64,000 bases of DNA, from NCBI GenBank assembly GCA_020832565.1, contig JAFIEI010000001.1:62001-126000 (forward strand). The letters run 5' to 3'. Numbering within the stretch: position 1 is the first letter of the stretch; every line of letters starts with the position of its first letter. Of this stretch, positions 29,469-40,300 are shown one piece after another. The translations under genes and the position numbers were made by a program. This DNA is from Salinarimonas sp. (GTDB lineage: Bacteria; Pseudomonadota; Alphaproteobacteria; Rhizobiales; Beijerinckiaceae). The notes under the pieces are model-generated. The model was given only the letters and a program-made list of their open reading frames with translations, did no database searches and had not been told where the DNA came from.

Positions 29469-31139
29469 ATGGCGTCTGATCAAGACGAACTGGTATTCCT
29501 GCCGCTTGGCGGGCTGGGCGAGATCGGCATGAATGCCGCGCTCTATGGTTTCGGGCCGAAAAAGAAGAAGAAGTGGATCCTCGTCGATTGCGGCGTCACT
29601 TTCGCCGATGACAGCCAGCCGGGGATCGATCTCATCCTTCCGGACCTGCGCTTCATCGAAGAGCGCAAGGAGGATCTGGTCGCGATCATCATCACCCACG
29701 CGCATGAGGATCATATCGGTGCGATCGCCGAGCTGTGGCCGCGCCTCGAGGCGCCCGTCTACATGACGCGCTTCGCTGCCGATCTGCTCGCCACCCGCCG
29801 CCTCGGCGAGCCGGGCGCGCCGAAGGTGCCGGTGACGGTGGTGCCGCAGGGCGGCAAGATCGACCTTGCACCGTTCGAGGTGCAGTTCATCCCCGTCTCC
29901 CACTCGATCCCCGAGTCCAACAGCCTCGCCATCCGCACGTCGCATGGTCTGGTCGTGCATACGGGTGACTGGAAGCTCGACGACGCGCCTTTCATCGGCA
30001 ACGTCACCAATGGCGAAACCTTCAAGGCGCTGGGCGACGAGGGCGTGATCGCGGCAATCAGCGATTCGACCAACGTCATGCGCGAAGGCATCAGCCCCAG
30101 CGAATCCGATGTCGCCAAGGCGCTCACCGAGATCATCATGGCGGCGGAGCACCGCGTCGCCATCACCACCTTCGCCTCGAACGTGGCGCGTATCAGCGCG
30201 GTGGCGCAGGCGGCACAGGCCTGCGGGCGCGAGGTGGTTCTGGTCGGGCGTGCGATGGAGCGCGTCGTCAGCGTCGCGCGCGAACTCGGCTATCTCGACG
30301 GTATTCCCGAATTCCGCTCGGCTGATGCCTTCCAGCACCTGCCGCGCAACAAGGTGGTGGCGCTGCTCACCGGCTCGCAGGGCGAATCGCGGGCCGCGCT
30401 CGCGCGGATCGCCAATGACGATCATCGCGATATCGCATTCAGCCAGGGCGACATCGTTGTCTTCTCTTCGCGCCTCATTCCCGGCAATGAGAAATCCGTG
30501 CTGCGCATCGTGAATGCGCTGGCCGAGAAGGGGGTGCGGATCGTCACCGACAAGGACGGGCTGATCCACGTCTCGGGCCACCCGCGTCGCGGCGAGATGG
30601 AGATGATGTATGGCTGGCTGCGCCCGCGCACGGTCATCCCGGCCCATGGCGAGGCGCAGCATCTGGCCGAGCATGTGCGGTTCGCCCGCGAGCAGGGCGT
30701 CCCGAACGCATTGATGGGGCGCAACGGCGCCATGATCCGGCTCGCCCCCGGCGATGCCGAGATCATCGATCACGTGCCCGTGGGCCGCCTCTACAAGGAT
30801 GGCGAGATCGTCGTCGACGAGGCGGACAAGGCGATCGGCGAGCGCCGCAAGCTCTCCGTCGCCGGCATCGCGACCATCGCCATCGCCATCGACAGCAAGG
30901 GCGAGGTGGCCGGCGACCCGGTCATCGACGTGATGGGGATGCCCCGCTACACGCGCCAGGGCGAGGAGCTGATCGATTTCGTCGCGGATACGGTGGTGCG
31001 TACCCTCGACGGGTTGCCGCGTGCGCGCCGGCGCGATACCGAGTTCGTCGAGAACGCGGTCTTGCGCGCGGTGCGGGCCACGCTCAACAATACCTGGGGC
31101 AAAAAGCCCGCGTGCCATGTGCTGGTCATCGAGGTATGA
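29469..31139 (+). CDS. rnj: Ribonuclease J
   Basis: 556 residues; metallo-beta-lactamase/beta-CASP nuclease with endo- and 5'-exonuclease activity in RNA decay and rRNA maturation. The zinc motif THAHEDHIGA is intact, followed by the beta-CASP motifs (GSQGESRAAL, SGHPRRGEM and PAHGEAQH) and a C-terminal domain. The ATG at 29469 follows GACGAGG; an open frame extends 14 codons upstream and overlaps birA by four bases. RNase J is standard in Rhizobiales, which also keep RNase E. Confidence 0.94.
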   Translation: MASDQDELVFLPLGGLGEIGMNAALYGFGPKKKKKWILVDCGVTFADDSQPGIDLILPDLRFIEERKEDLVAIIITHAHEDHIGAIAELWPRLEAPVYMTRFAADLLATRRLGEPGAPKVPVTVVPQGGKIDLAPFEVQFIPVSHSIPESNSLAIRTSHGLVVHTGDWKLDDAPFIGNVTNGETFKALGDEGVIAAISDSTNVMREGISPSESDVAKALTEIIMAAEHRVAITTFASNVARISAVAQAAQACGREVVLVGRAMERVVSVARELGYLDGIPEFRSADAFQHLPRNKVVALLTGSQGESRAALARIANDDHRDIAFSQGDIVVFSSRLIPGNEKSVLRIVNALAEKGVRIVTDKDGLIHVSGHPRRGEMEMMYGWLRPRTVIPAHGEAQHLAEHVRFAREQGVPNALMGRNGAMIRLAPGDAEIIDHVPVGRLYKDGEIVVDEADKAIGERRKLSVAGIATIAIAIDSKGEVAGDPVIDVMGMPRYTRQGEELIDFVADTVVRTLDGLPRARRRDTEFVENAVLRAVRATLNNTWGKKPACHVLVIEV

Positions 31140-31169
31140 CGGCCCCATATCGGTCGCAGGAGAAACGTG

Positions 31170-31574
31170 ATGCTCGGGCGCCTCAACCATGTTGCCATTG
31201 CCGTTCGCGACATCGCGGCGGCGACGGCGGTCTATCGTGATATGCTGGGCGCGAAGGTCTCGCAGGCCGTGCCGCTTCCCGAGCATGGCGTGACCACGGT
31301 CTTCATCGAGTTGCCCAATACCAAGATCGAGCTGCTGGAGCCGCTCGGGGCGGATTCACCCATCGCGCGTTTTCTGGAGAAGGCGCCCGACGGGGGCATC
31401 CACCACGTCTGCTACGAGGTCGGCGACATTCGCGCTGCGCGCGATCGCCTCGTGGCGGCAGGTGCGCGGGTGCTCGGTGACGGCGAGCCGAAGATCGGTG
31501 CCCATGGCAAGCCGGTGCTCTTCCTGCATCCGAAGGATTTCTGCGGGACATTGGTGGAACTGGAGGAGGCCTGA
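31170..31574 (+). CDS. mce: Methylmalonyl-CoA epimerase
   Basis: 134 residues, vicinal-oxygen-chelate (glyoxalase) fold. Interconverts (S)- and (R)-methylmalonyl-CoA in propionate metabolism. The metal ligands fit: His in LNHVAIAV, His in GGIHHVCYEV and the Glu in LVELEE. AGGAG lies seven bases before the ATG at 31170; a GTG one codon earlier is in frame. Part of the rnj-mce-DUF1467 run. Confidence 0.92.
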   Translation: MLGRLNHVAIAVRDIAAATAVYRDMLGAKVSQAVPLPEHGVTTVFIELPNTKIELLEPLGADSPIARFLEKAPDGGIHHVCYEVGDIRAARDRLVAAGARVLGDGEPKIGAHGKPVLFLHPKDFCGTLVELEEA

Positions 31575-31578
31575 GCCC

Positions 31579-31914
31579 ATGATCAATGCAATTCGCCTGA
31601 TCGCAACATCTACCCCCGCCACCGTGACCGTGGTCGTGTCCATCGCGATCGCCGCGATCATTGTCGGTATCGGCGTTCTGGGGATGGGAATCACCGGTGC
31701 GCTGGCGCTGTTCTTCGTCGTCTGGTGGACGATGCTCTTTGCCGTCCTGCCTTTCGGCATCCGCTCGCAGCTCGAAGCCGGGGAAGTCGTCGCGGGTTCG
31801 GAACCGGGTGCGCCGGCGGCGCCGGGCCTGCGTCAGAAGGCGATCTGGACGACGATCGTCGCGGCCGTGGTGTTCAACTTCACGATCATGATGCTGCCGC
31901 TGGTCGGGCTGTGA
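31579..31914 (+). CDS. DUF1467 family membrane protein
   Basis: 111 residues. Two hydrophobic segments flank a polar loop; VVWWTMLFAVLPFGIRSQ and the PGAPAAP loop are the family hallmarks. The family is almost confined to alphaproteobacteria and lies between mce and proS in many of them; no function is known. It starts four bases after mce. Confidence 0.88.
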   Translation: MINAIRLIATSTPATVTVVVSIAIAAIIVGIGVLGMGITGALALFFVVWWTMLFAVLPFGIRSQLEAGEVVAGSEPGAPAAPGLRQKAIWTTIVAAVVFNFTIMMLPLVGL

Positions 31915-32051
31915 CGTCAGGCATGCGCGAAGGCGGCTCGGGGCGCCGCTGCCCGGCGGGCCGCTCGTGATGCCGTTCGCTTTCTGATTGCCAGCTTTGG
32001 TGCATGCAAATTGGGCATCTGCAAGTGTAGAAGCAGGCTGCAGTTTTCACC

Positions 32052-32080
32052 AAAAGAAAAAAGCAAGGCTTTCGCCTTGC
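32052..32080 (-). terminator. Rho-independent terminator, best on the minus strand
   Basis: GCAAGGC (32063-32069) and GCCTTGC (32074-32080) form a perfect 7-bp stem around TTTC/GAAA. On the minus strand it is followed by TTTTTTCTTTT, an excellent T run. On the plus strand only CTATGTTTGTT follows, so it may also end the mce-DUF1467 transcript weakly. Confidence 0.75.
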
Positions 32081-32263
32081 CTATGTTTGTTACTAGCGCC
32101 TTGTGATTTTATCTGGATCCATTTTTATGGACCGTGGCGCCATTTCCTCCCCAGACTTGGACCGCGCCCCCCGCCGTCTTGTTGCGTCTTCTTGGCGATC
32201 TGGTGCTGGTTTTATAGTCACGCCTTTCGCGATTGTCACCACCTTTTCATCAGAATCGCGCAA
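32060..32263 (-). ncRNA. Candidate small RNA or small-protein mRNA on the minus strand
   Basis: A strong minus-strand terminator has no annotated minus-strand gene before it. Reading upstream there is TTGTTG, 16 bases, TATGGC (32297 down to 32270), which would start a transcript of about 200 bases near 32263. A minus-strand open frame (32305 to 32093, 70 codons if begun at ATG) stops 13 bases before the stem; no ribosome site supports its start and its product is not recognised. Either a small RNA or a short mRNA is possible. Confidence 0.35.
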
Positions 32264-32269
32264 AAAAAT

Positions 32270-32297
32270 GCCATAAAAATTCGCTGCGGTGCAACAA
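32270..32297 (-). promoter_or_regulatory. Candidate minus-strand promoter
   Basis: TTGTTG (complement of 32292-32297), 16-base spacer, TATGGC (complement of 32270-32275), in an AT-rich patch. Matches are moderate; support comes mainly from the terminator about 200 bases downstream. Confidence 0.3.
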
Positions 32298-32476
32298 AGA
32301 TGCATTTACCGACAGATGTGACGGCGCGGCGTCCGGCGCCCGATCGGGAGCGGATCTGGTGGGGGGCGGCCGGATCGGGCATTGCGTACTTGTCTTTTGG
32401 GGCCGGTAAGTGTCATGTGCGCACAGCTGAATCACGCGCCGTTGCAGGCGCCTTTTCGAGTTGACCGAGGCCGTTC

Positions 32477-33799
32477 ATGCGTCTGAGCCGCTACTTCCTG
32501 CCCACCTTGCGCGAGACCCCGCGCGAGGCCGAGATCGTCTCGCATCGCCTTATGCTGCGCGCCGGCATGGTCCGCCAGCAATCGGCGGGGATCTTTTCTT
32601 GGTTGCCGCTGGGCTTGCGCGTGTTGAACAAGATCAACGCCATCATCCGGGAAGAGCAGAACCGCGCCGGCGCCGCCGAAATCCTGATGCCGACGATCCA
32701 GTCGGCGGAGCTGTGGCGCGAATCCGGGCGCTACGAGGCCTATGGCAAGGAGATGCTGCGCATCCGCGACCGGCACGAGCGCGACATGCTGTTCGGGCCG
32801 ACCAACGAGGAGATGGTGACGGATATCTTCCGCACCTATGTGCGATCCTACAAGGATCTGCCGCTCAATCTCTATCATATTCAATGGAAGTTCCGCGACG
32901 AGATCCGCCCGCGTTTCGGCACGATGCGCTCGCGCGAATTCCTGATGAAGGATGCCTATTCCTTCGATATCGACAAGGACAGCGCCCGCCACGCCTATAA
33001 CCGCATGTTCGTGGCCTATCTGCGGACCTTCGCGCGAATGGGTCTGCAGGCGATCCCGATGCAGGCCGATACCGGCCCGATCGGCGGCGATCTCAGCCAC
33101 GAATTCATCATCCTCGCCTCGACTGGCGAGAGCGAGGTGTTCTGCGACAAGGCCTATCTCGGCTTCGAGACGCCGGCGGAGAATACCGATTTCGAGGATC
33201 GCGCCGGGCTGCAGGCCACCGTCGATGCCTGGACGGCGCGCTATGCCGCAACGAGTGAAAAGCACGACGAGGCCGCCTTCGCGGCGATTCCCGATGCCGA
33301 CAAGCTTTCCGCGCGCGGCATCGAGGTCGGGCATATCTTCTATTTCGGCACGAAATACTCCGACCCGATGAAGGCCGTGGTGACCGGGCCGGACGGCAAG
33401 GAGCACCCCGTGCATATGGGCTCCTACGGCATCGGCCCCAGCCGCCTCGTCCCCGCCATCATCGAGGCCAGCCACGACGAGGCCGGCGTGATCTGGCCGG
33501 ATGCGATCGCGCCGTTCCATGTCGCGCTGCTCAATCTCAAGCCCGGCGATTCGGCCACGGATGCGGCCTGCGAGAAGCTCTACGCCGAACTCGGCGCCGC
33601 CGGCTACGACGTGCTCTACGACGATCGCGAGGAGCGGCCCGGCGCAAAATTCGCCAATGCCGATCTGATCGGCCTGCCCTGGCAGGTGATCGTCGGACCC
33701 AAGAGCCTCGCCGACGGCAAGGTCGAGATGAAGCGGCGCGCGACCGGCGAGCGCGAGCTCGTGGCACTCGACGATTGCCTGGCACGGCTGAAAGCGTGA
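32477..33799 (+). CDS. proS: Prolyl-tRNA synthetase, short form
   Basis: 440 residues; class II synthetase that charges tRNA-Pro. Motif 2 ([23 protein letters not shown], cited as [10 protein letters not shown] and [12 protein letters not shown]) and motif 3 ([16 protein letters not shown]) are clear, as is the TNEEM segment. It lacks the about 180-residue editing insertion of E. coli ProS, as in other alphaproteobacteria, so mischarged Ala-tRNA-Pro would need a separate editing protein. The C-terminal anticodon-binding domain is complete. Confidence 0.95.
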   Translation: MRLSRYFLPTLRETPREAEIVSHRLMLRAGMVRQQSAGIFSWLPLGLRVLNKINAIIREEQNRAGAAEILMPTIQSAELWRESGRYEAYGKEMLRIRDRHERDMLFGPTNEEMVTDIFRTYVRSYKDLPLNLYHIQWKFRDEIRPRFGTMRSREFLMKDAYSFDIDKDSARHAYNRMFVAYLRTFARMGLQAIPMQADTGPIGGDLSHEFIILASTGESEVFCDKAYLGFETPAENTDFEDRAGLQATVDAWTARYAATSEKHDEAAFAAIPDADKLSARGIEVGHIFYFGTKYSDPMKAVVTGPDGKEHPVHMGSYGIGPSRLVPAIIEASHDEAGVIWPDAIAPFHVALLNLKPGDSATDAACEKLYAELGAAGYDVLYDDREERPGAKFANADLIGLPWQVIVGPKSLADGKVEMKRRATGERELVALDDCLARLKA

Positions 33800-33830
33800 A
33801 GCGGCTCCCCGCAAGCATGAAGGTCTTCCC

Positions 33831-35108
33831 ATGACGACGCCGACGACGCCCATGCCGACGCGCCCCTTCGCCGGGTTCGAATGGATGCTGGCCACGCGCT
33901 ATCTGCGCACGCGCCGGCGCGAGGGCTTCGTCTCCGTCATCGCGGGCTTCTCCTTCATCGGCATCATGCTCGGCGTCGCCACGCTGATCATCGTGCTCTC
34001 GGTGATGAACGGTTTCCGCAGCGAGTTGCTGAACAAGATTGTGGGCCTCAACGGCCATATCTTCGTGGCGCCGATCGATTCTCCGCTGACCGATTACGAC
34101 GAGGTCGCCATGCGCATCGCGGAGCTTCCGGGCGTGCGCCGGGCCGTGCCGCTGGTCGAGGGGCAGGCCTTTGCCTCGTCCGACGTGCAGGGCGGCGGGG
34201 TGCTGGTGCGCGGGGTGCGCCCGGGTGACCTGCCGCGCATCGATGCAATTGCCGACAATATCCGCCAGGGGTCGATCGAGAATTTCGGGGAACAGGAGGG
34301 CGTGCTGATCGGCCAGCGCCTCGCCGAGCAGCTCGGCCTGCGGGCAGGGGATACGCTGACGCTGATCTCGCCGCGCGGCGCGACCACGGCCTTCGGCACC
34401 GCGCCGCGCATCAAGGGCTATCCGGTCGAGGCGATCTTCGAAGTCGGCATGACGGAGTTCGACAACATCTTCGTCTATATGCCGCTCGAAGAGTCACAGG
34501 CCTATTTCAATCGTGCCGGCGATGTGAGCGTGATCGAGGTCTTCCTCGATGACGCCGATCGCGTGTTCCAGGCCCGCCAGGCGATCAATGCAGCAATCGA
34601 TCGTCCGATCCTCTTGACCGACTGGACGCAACGCAACCGTACCTTCTTCGCCGCGCTCGAAGTCGAACGCAACGTGATGTTCATCATCCTGACGCTGATC
34701 GTGCTGGTGGCGGCGCTCAATATCGTCTCCGGCCTGATCATGCTGGTAAAGGACAAGTCGAACGACATTGCCATCCTGCGTACGATGGGGGCGACGCGCG
34801 GGGCGATCATGCGCATTTTCCTGATTACCGGCGCCTCGATCGGTATTGTGGGGACGATTGCCGGGCTGATCCTCGGCCTCGTCTTCACTTACAATATCGA
34901 GACGGTGCAGAATTTCTTCTCGTGGGTGCTGGGCCAGGATCTGTGGGATCCCACAGTGCGCTTCCTCTCGGACATTCCGGCGGAAGTAGATCCCACCGAA
35001 GTCGTCGCCGTGCTGGTCATGGCCTTCGTCCTGTCGCTTCTGGCGACGCTCTATCCCTCATGGCGCGCGGCGCGGCTGGACCCGGTCCAGGCACTGCGTT
35101 ACGGGTGA
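33831..35108 (+). CDS. lolC: Lipoprotein-releasing ABC transporter permease
   Basis: 425 residues, LolC/LolE family: an N-terminal membrane helix ([22 protein letters not shown], seen in part), a large periplasmic domain, and three C-terminal helices, with the motif [27 protein letters not shown] shown in part as [13 protein letters not shown]. It extracts mature lipoproteins from the inner membrane for transfer to LolA. Only one permease gene is present, so the complex is likely a homodimer (LolF-like) with LolD, as in other alphaproteobacteria. Confidence 0.93.
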   Translation: MTTPTTPMPTRPFAGFEWMLATRYLRTRRREGFVSVIAGFSFIGIMLGVATLIIVLSVMNGFRSELLNKIVGLNGHIFVAPIDSPLTDYDEVAMRIAELPGVRRAVPLVEGQAFASSDVQGGGVLVRGVRPGDLPRIDAIADNIRQGSIENFGEQEGVLIGQRLAEQLGLRAGDTLTLISPRGATTAFGTAPRIKGYPVEAIFEVGMTEFDNIFVYMPLEESQAYFNRAGDVSVIEVFLDDADRVFQARQAINAAIDRPILLTDWTQRNRTFFAALEVERNVMFIILTLIVLVAALNIVSGLIMLVKDKSNDIAILRTMGATRGAIMRIFLITGASIGIVGTIAGLILGLVFTYNIETVQNFFSWVLGQDLWDPTVRFLSDIPAEVDPTEVVAVLVMAFVLSLLATLYPSWRAARLDPVQALRYG

Positions 35109-35113
35109 TCGTC

Positions 35114-35830
35114 ATGAATGAAGCGATGTCAGAAGCACAACCCCGCGAAGACGTTCCCGCCCTCTATTGCTCCGGCGTCGAGCGCCGCTATCCGCAGGCG
35201 AACGGGGCCCTGGAGATCCTGAGCGGCGCCGAATTCGCCATCTGGCCCGGCGAGATCGTCGCGCTGGTGGCGCCGTCGGGCACGGGTAAATCCACGCTTC
35301 TGCATGTTGCCGGGCTGCTGGAGCGCCCCGATGGGGGCGAGGTCTTCATCGGCGGCGCGCCGACGGCGCATATGGATGATACCGGCCGCACGCGTCTGCG
35401 GCGCGAGGAGATCGGCTTCGTCTACCAGTTCCACCATCTCCTGCCGGAATTCTCTGCGCTGGAGAATGTCGTGATGCCGCAACTGATCCGCGGCCTTCCC
35501 AAGGCGGAAGCCCGCAAGCGCGCGCAGGAACTCCTCGAATTCCTCGGTCTAGGCCCGCGCGCCACGCATCGCCCCTCGGAGCTCTCGGGCGGCGAGCAGC
35601 AACGCGTGGCGATCGCGCGCGCCGTGGCCAATGCGCCGCGCCTGCTTCTGGCCGACGAGCCGACCGGCAATCTTGATCCGCAGACGGCGGGGCACGTGTT
35701 CAACACGCTGGTTTCGCTGGTGCGCGCCACCGGGCTCGCCGCGCTGATCGCCACGCATAATGTCGAGATCGCATCGCGGATGGACCGCATCATCACCATT
35801 GCTGACGGCAAGGTCGTCGACAAGGTCTGA
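35114..35830 (+). CDS. lolD: Lipoprotein-releasing ABC transporter ATPase
   Basis: 238 residues, ABC ATPase that powers LolC/E. Walker A is APSGTGKST, the signature [14 protein letters not shown] and Walker [13 protein letters not shown], with the H-loop in IATHN. All catalytic residues are present. The ATG at 35114 lies five bases after the permease stop; a second ATG at 35126 is possible. The open frame extends into the permease gene but without homology. Confidence 0.93.
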   Translation: MNEAMSEAQPREDVPALYCSGVERRYPQANGALEILSGAEFAIWPGEIVALVAPSGTGKSTLLHVAGLLERPDGGEVFIGGAPTAHMDDTGRTRLRREEIGFVYQFHHLLPEFSALENVVMPQLIRGLPKAEARKRAQELLEFLGLGPRATHRPSELSGGEQQRVAIARAVANAPRLLLADEPTGNLDPQTAGHVFNTLVSLVRATGLAALIATHNVEIASRMDRIITIADGKVVDKV

Positions 35831-35846
35831 GGGCGAAGCTGCTCGA

Positions 35847-36629
35847 TCAGCGCAGGTCGACCGAGACCGGGACGTGGTCGGAAGGCTTTTCCCAGCCGCG
35901 CACATGCTTGTGGATCGCGCTACCGCCAAGGCGATCGGCGGCGCGCGGCGAGAGCAGCAGGTGGTCGATGCGGATGCCGTTGTTTCGCTGCCAGGCACCC
36001 GCCTGATAATCCCAGAACGTGTAGAGCCCATCGGAATCGTCACAGGCGCGCAGGGCATCGGTGAGGCCGAGCGCCTCGAGCGCGCGCCAGCGGGCACGCG
36101 TTTGCGGCTGAAACAGCGCGTCTTTCACCCAGGCTTCCGGCTTTGCCGCGTCGCGCGGCTGGGGGATGACGTTGTAATCGCCGGCGAGGACGAAGATTTC
36201 CTCATCCGCGAGCAGGCCGCGCGCATGGGTGATCAGCCGGTCCATCCAGGCGAGCTTGTAGGGAAATTTGCGCTCATCGTCGATCGGATTGCCGTTGGGC
36301 AGATAGATCGAGGCGACGCGCACGGCCTCGCCCTCGCACGAGATCACCGCCTCGATATAGCGCGCCTGTTCGTCCGAATCGTCGCCCGGCAGGCCGCTGC
36401 GGATATCATCGATCGGATGGCGCGAGAGGATGGCGACGCCGTTATAGCTCTTTTGGCCATGGACCGCGACATTGTAGCCGGCATCCTCGATGGCGCCGCG
36501 CGGTACGTTCTCATCCGTGGTCTTGAGTTCCTGAAGGCAGAGCACGTCGGGCTGCGCCTCCTTCAGGAAGGCGAGCAGGTGCTCCTGACGGGTACGGATC
36601 GAATTGACGTTCCAGGTGGCGATACGCAT
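35847..36629 (-). CDS. xth: Exodeoxyribonuclease III
   Basis: 260 residues, exonuclease III/AP endonuclease of base-excision repair. It opens with MRIATWNVNSIRTR and contains LQELK (metal-binding Glu), VAILSR, the GDYNVIP loop and the C-terminal RIDHLLLS and SDHVPV with the catalytic His. All key residues are present. Convergent with lolD. Confidence 0.95.
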   Translation of the reverse strand: MRIATWNVNSIRTRQEHLLAFLKEAQPDVLCLQELKTTDENVPRGAIEDAGYNVAVHGQKSYNGVAILSRHPIDDIRSGLPGDDSDEQARYIEAVISCEGEAVRVASIYLPNGNPIDDERKFPYKLAWMDRLITHARGLLADEEIFVLAGDYNVIPQPRDAAKPEAWVKDALFQPQTRARWRALEALGLTDALRACDDSDGLYTFWDYQAGAWQRNNGIRIDHLLLSPRAADRLGGSAIHKHVRGWEKPSDHVPVSVDLR

Positions 36630-36664
36630 CGTGTTGTGATCTCTCGAACGAATGTCAGCGCGCC

Positions 36665-37225
36665 TCAGCGGCGCCCGCCGCTATAGGGGCCCTGGCCGAG
36701 GGTCAGTTTCTGAAAGCCCTTGGTGGCGAGCGTCGGCTTCCTGGCCGAGATCACCCGTGAGTTGATCCCCTGCCAGGCGATCTCGCCGGAAAGGCGGCCA
36801 TATTCGATCTTGGGGCAGCGGTTCATCACCACGGTCACGCCGCGCGCCTCCGCCCGCGCCGCAGCCGCGTCGTCGCGCACCGAGAGCTGCATCCAGATCA
36901 CCTTGGGCAGGGGATCGAGCGCAAGCGCCTCGTCGACGATCGGCCCGGCGGCAGCGGAATTGCGGAAAATCTCGACCATGTCCACGGGGCGGGGGATGTC
37001 GGCCAGCGTGCCGTAGACGGGCAGGCCGAGGATTTCGGTTCCCGCCAGCCCCGGATTGACCGGGATCACGTCGAAATCGCGCTCTTTCAGATACTTGATC
37101 ACGATCCAGCTCGGGCGCGCGGGATTGGCCGAGGCGCCGACGATCGCGATCGTGCGCGTGTTCTGCAGGATGCTGCGGATGTGGGTGTCGGGATATTGAT
37201 CGTGAACGATGGCTGCCTGTGTCAT
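36665..37225 (-). CDS. CoA-binding domain protein (YccU family)
   Basis: 186 residues. A Rossmann-like CoA-binding domain: IAIVGASANPARPSWIV, VIPVNPGLAG, and a C-terminal CPKIEYGRL. Members bind CoA or NAD but have no assigned reaction. The ATG at 37225 follows CGAGGAG; the frame is open for 28 more codons without homology. Lies 35 bases after the xth start. Confidence 0.85.
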   Translation of the reverse strand: MTQAAIVHDQYPDTHIRSILQNTRTIAIVGASANPARPSWIVIKYLKERDFDVIPVNPGLAGTEILGLPVYGTLADIPRPVDMVEIFRNSAAAGPIVDEALALDPLPKVIWMQLSVRDDAAAARAEARGVTVVMNRCPKIEYGRLSGEIAWQGINSRVISARKPTLATKGFQKLTLGQGPYSGGRR

Positions 37226-37371
37226 GACGACTCCTCGAAACCGCATCCCGGCACCCGCGCCTTCCCGGGGCCTGCCGGGATGGTTACGCGCTTGCGCGGT
37301 AGAGTTCAATCGTGAAGGCGGCAGACTAAAAGGCTAAACGGCGCACTGGCGTCACCTCTTCAAGCCCTCCC

Positions 37372-40300
37372 TCAAGCAGCCTTCCTGCCCTCGGCGATCT
37401 TCACCAGTTCCCGCAGGATGTTGCGCGTCGTCTTCAGGCGGCGGTCGATATCGGCGACGTCGCGCATGAAGACGATCTTCATATCGGCGCGCACCTTCGC
37501 CGTCGGGCCCTGATCGGCGACATAGGCGACGAGGCCGGCCGGATCGGCGAAGGAATTGTCGCGGAAGGAAACGGTGATGCCCTTGGCGCCGCCCTCGACC
37601 TTCTCGACATTGGCGCGCCGGCACAGGACCTTGATCTGCATGACCTGCAGCAACTGGTCGACCTCGGAAGGCTTCTCCCCGAAGCGATCGACCATCTCGA
37701 TGCCGAATTCCGCGATGGCGTTTTCATCCTCCATGCCGGCGAGGCGGCGGTAGAGATCGAGGCGCAGCTGCAGATCGGGGACGTAGTTCTCCGGGATCAT
37801 CACCGGCGCGCCGATGGCGATGGTCGGCGACCACTGGTCCTCCATCACCTCGCCCTTGCCCTCCTTGAGCTGGGCGACGGCCTCTTCCAGCATCTGCTGG
37901 TAGAGCTCGTAGCCCACCTCGCGGATATGCCCGGACTGCTCCTCGCCGAGCAGGTTGCCTGCGCCGCGAATGTCGAGATCGTGGCTCGCGAGCTGGAAGC
38001 CGGCGCCGAGCGTATCGAGCGATTGCAGCACCTTGAGGCGGCGCTCGGCCTGGGGCGTGAGGGTGCGGTTCTCCGGCACCGTAAACAGCGCATAGGCGCG
38101 CGTCTTCGACCGCCCGACGCGCCCGCGCAGCTGGTAGAGCTGGGAGAGGCCGAACATGTCGGCGCGGTGTACGATCAGCGTATTGGCGGTGGGAATGTCG
38201 AGACCCGATTCGACGATGGTGGTGGAGAGCAGAACGTCGAACTTGCCCTCGTAAAATCCCGTCATCACGTCTTCGAGCTGCCCGGCGGCCATCTGGCCAT
38301 GGGCGACCGCGACCTTCACTTCCGGAATCTCGCGGTCGAGGAAGGCCTTGACCTCGGTGAGATCCTCGATGCGCGGCGCCACGTAGAATGCCTGACCGCC
38401 GCGATAGCGCTCGCGCAGGAGCGCCTCGCGAATCGCCAGCGGATCGAAGGGCGTGACGAAGGTGCGCACGGCCAGCCGATCGACCGGCGGCGTCGCGATC
38501 AGCGAGAGTTCGCGCACGCCGGTGAGCGCGAGCTGGAGCGTGCGCGGAATCGGCGTGGCGGAAAGCGTGAGCACGTGCACCTCGGCGCGCAGCTCCTTGA
38601 GGCGTTCCTTGTGGTTGACGCCGAAATGCTGCTCCTCGTCGACGATGATCAGGCCGAGATCGCGGAACTTGACCGTCTTGCCCAGCAGCGCATGCGTGCC
38701 CACGACGATATCGATGGTGCCGTCGGCAATGCCTTCCTTCACGCGCTTGAGTTCGGCGGAATTGACGAAGCGCGAGGCCTGGCCGATCTGCACGGGCAGG
38801 CCCTTGAAGCGATCCTCGAAGGTCTTGAAATGCTGGCGCGAGAGCAAAGTCGTCGGCACCACTACGGCGACCTGTCGCCCTGCCATGGCGCAGGCGAAGG
38901 CGGCGCGCAGCGCGACCTCGGTCTTGCCGAAGCCGACATCACCGCAAACCAGGCGATCCATCGGACGCCCGGAGGCGAGATCGTTCATCACCGCATCGAT
39001 GGCGTTGAGCTGGTCCTCCGTCTCCTCGAACGGGAAGCGCGAGGCGAATTCGTCGTAGAGCCCTTCCTGCGGGGTGAGCTTCGGCGCTTCGCGCATGACG
39101 CGGGCGGCGGCGATCTTGATCAGCCCGTCCGCCATCTCGCGGATGCGCTTCTTCATCTTGGCCTTGCGCGCCTGCCAGGCGCCGCCGCCGAGCTTGTCAA
39201 GCTGAACCTCGGTATCCTCGGAGCCGTAGCGGGTCAGCAGCTCGATATTCTCCACCGGCAGGAACAGGCGATCGCCGCCGGCATAATGGATCTCTAGGCA
39301 ATCATGCGGCGCGCCTGCAGCCTCGATGGTCTTGAGCCCGATGAAGCGCCCGATGCCGTGATCGGCATGTACGATCACGTCGCCGGGGGTCAGCGCCGAG
39401 ACCTCGGTGAGCACGTCCTGCGGCTTCTTGCCCCGGCGGCGCGCGCGCACCAGACGGTCGCCCAGAATGTCCTGCTCGCCGATGACTGCGAGGCCCTCGG
39501 CCTCGAACCCGGATTCGATCCCCCAGACAGCGAGCCCGATCTCCTTGGCCGAAAGCTCGCCGATCTCGTCGAAGCGGCGCAGCGCCTTGACCCGCTCCAG
39601 CCCGTGATCGCCGAGCACGTGTTCGAGCCGCTCGCGCGAGCCCTCCGACCAGGCCGCGAGCATCACCTTTCGCCCGGCCTGTTGCAGGTCGCGGATATGC
39701 GCGACGGCGGCATCGAAGACATTGGCGCCCTCGGCCTCGCGTTCGGCGGCGAAGCTGCGGCCCTGGCGCGCGCCGCAATCAATGACGATGCGCTCAGCCG
39801 TCTCGGGCGCGGCAAACGGGGTCAGAACGCCGCCGGCGCGCTGCTGGCGCTGCGCCTTCCATTCATCCGCCGAGAGATAGAGCGCATCCGGTGGCAGCGG
39901 GCGATAGGGGGCGACGCCGGGCTGCGGGGCCTCCATCGCAGAGCGGCGCGCCTCGTAATAATCGCCGATCTGCGTCAGCCGTTCGTCAGCGGCTTCATCG
40001 GCGAGATTGTCGAGGATGAGGGGGGCGCCCTTGATGAAATCGAACAGCGTCCCGAGTTCGTCGTAGAACAGCGGCAGCCAGTGCTCCAGCCCGGCATAGC
40101 GCCGGCCTTCGCTCACCGCCTCGTAGAGCATGTCATCGCGCGTCGGAGCACCGAACTGCGCGGCATAGCCCTGCCTGAAACGCTTGATCGTCTCGGTGGT
40201 GAGCCGCGCCTCGCTGATCGGCACGAAATTGAGCGAACGCAGGCTGGTGGAGGAGCGCTGTGTTTCCGGATCGAAGGCGCGGATCGTCTCCAGCGTATCG

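Larger units (their letters stand above)
31915..32476. other. 562-base gap with a strong hairpin, richer in A and T
   Basis: No conventional gene is seen. The gap holds a bidirectional-looking terminator at 32060-32090, with A-rich sequence on its left and weakly T-rich sequence on its right, and a possible minus-strand transcript ending there (listed separately). A GACCGAGG site for proS lies at its right end. Confidence 0.5.
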
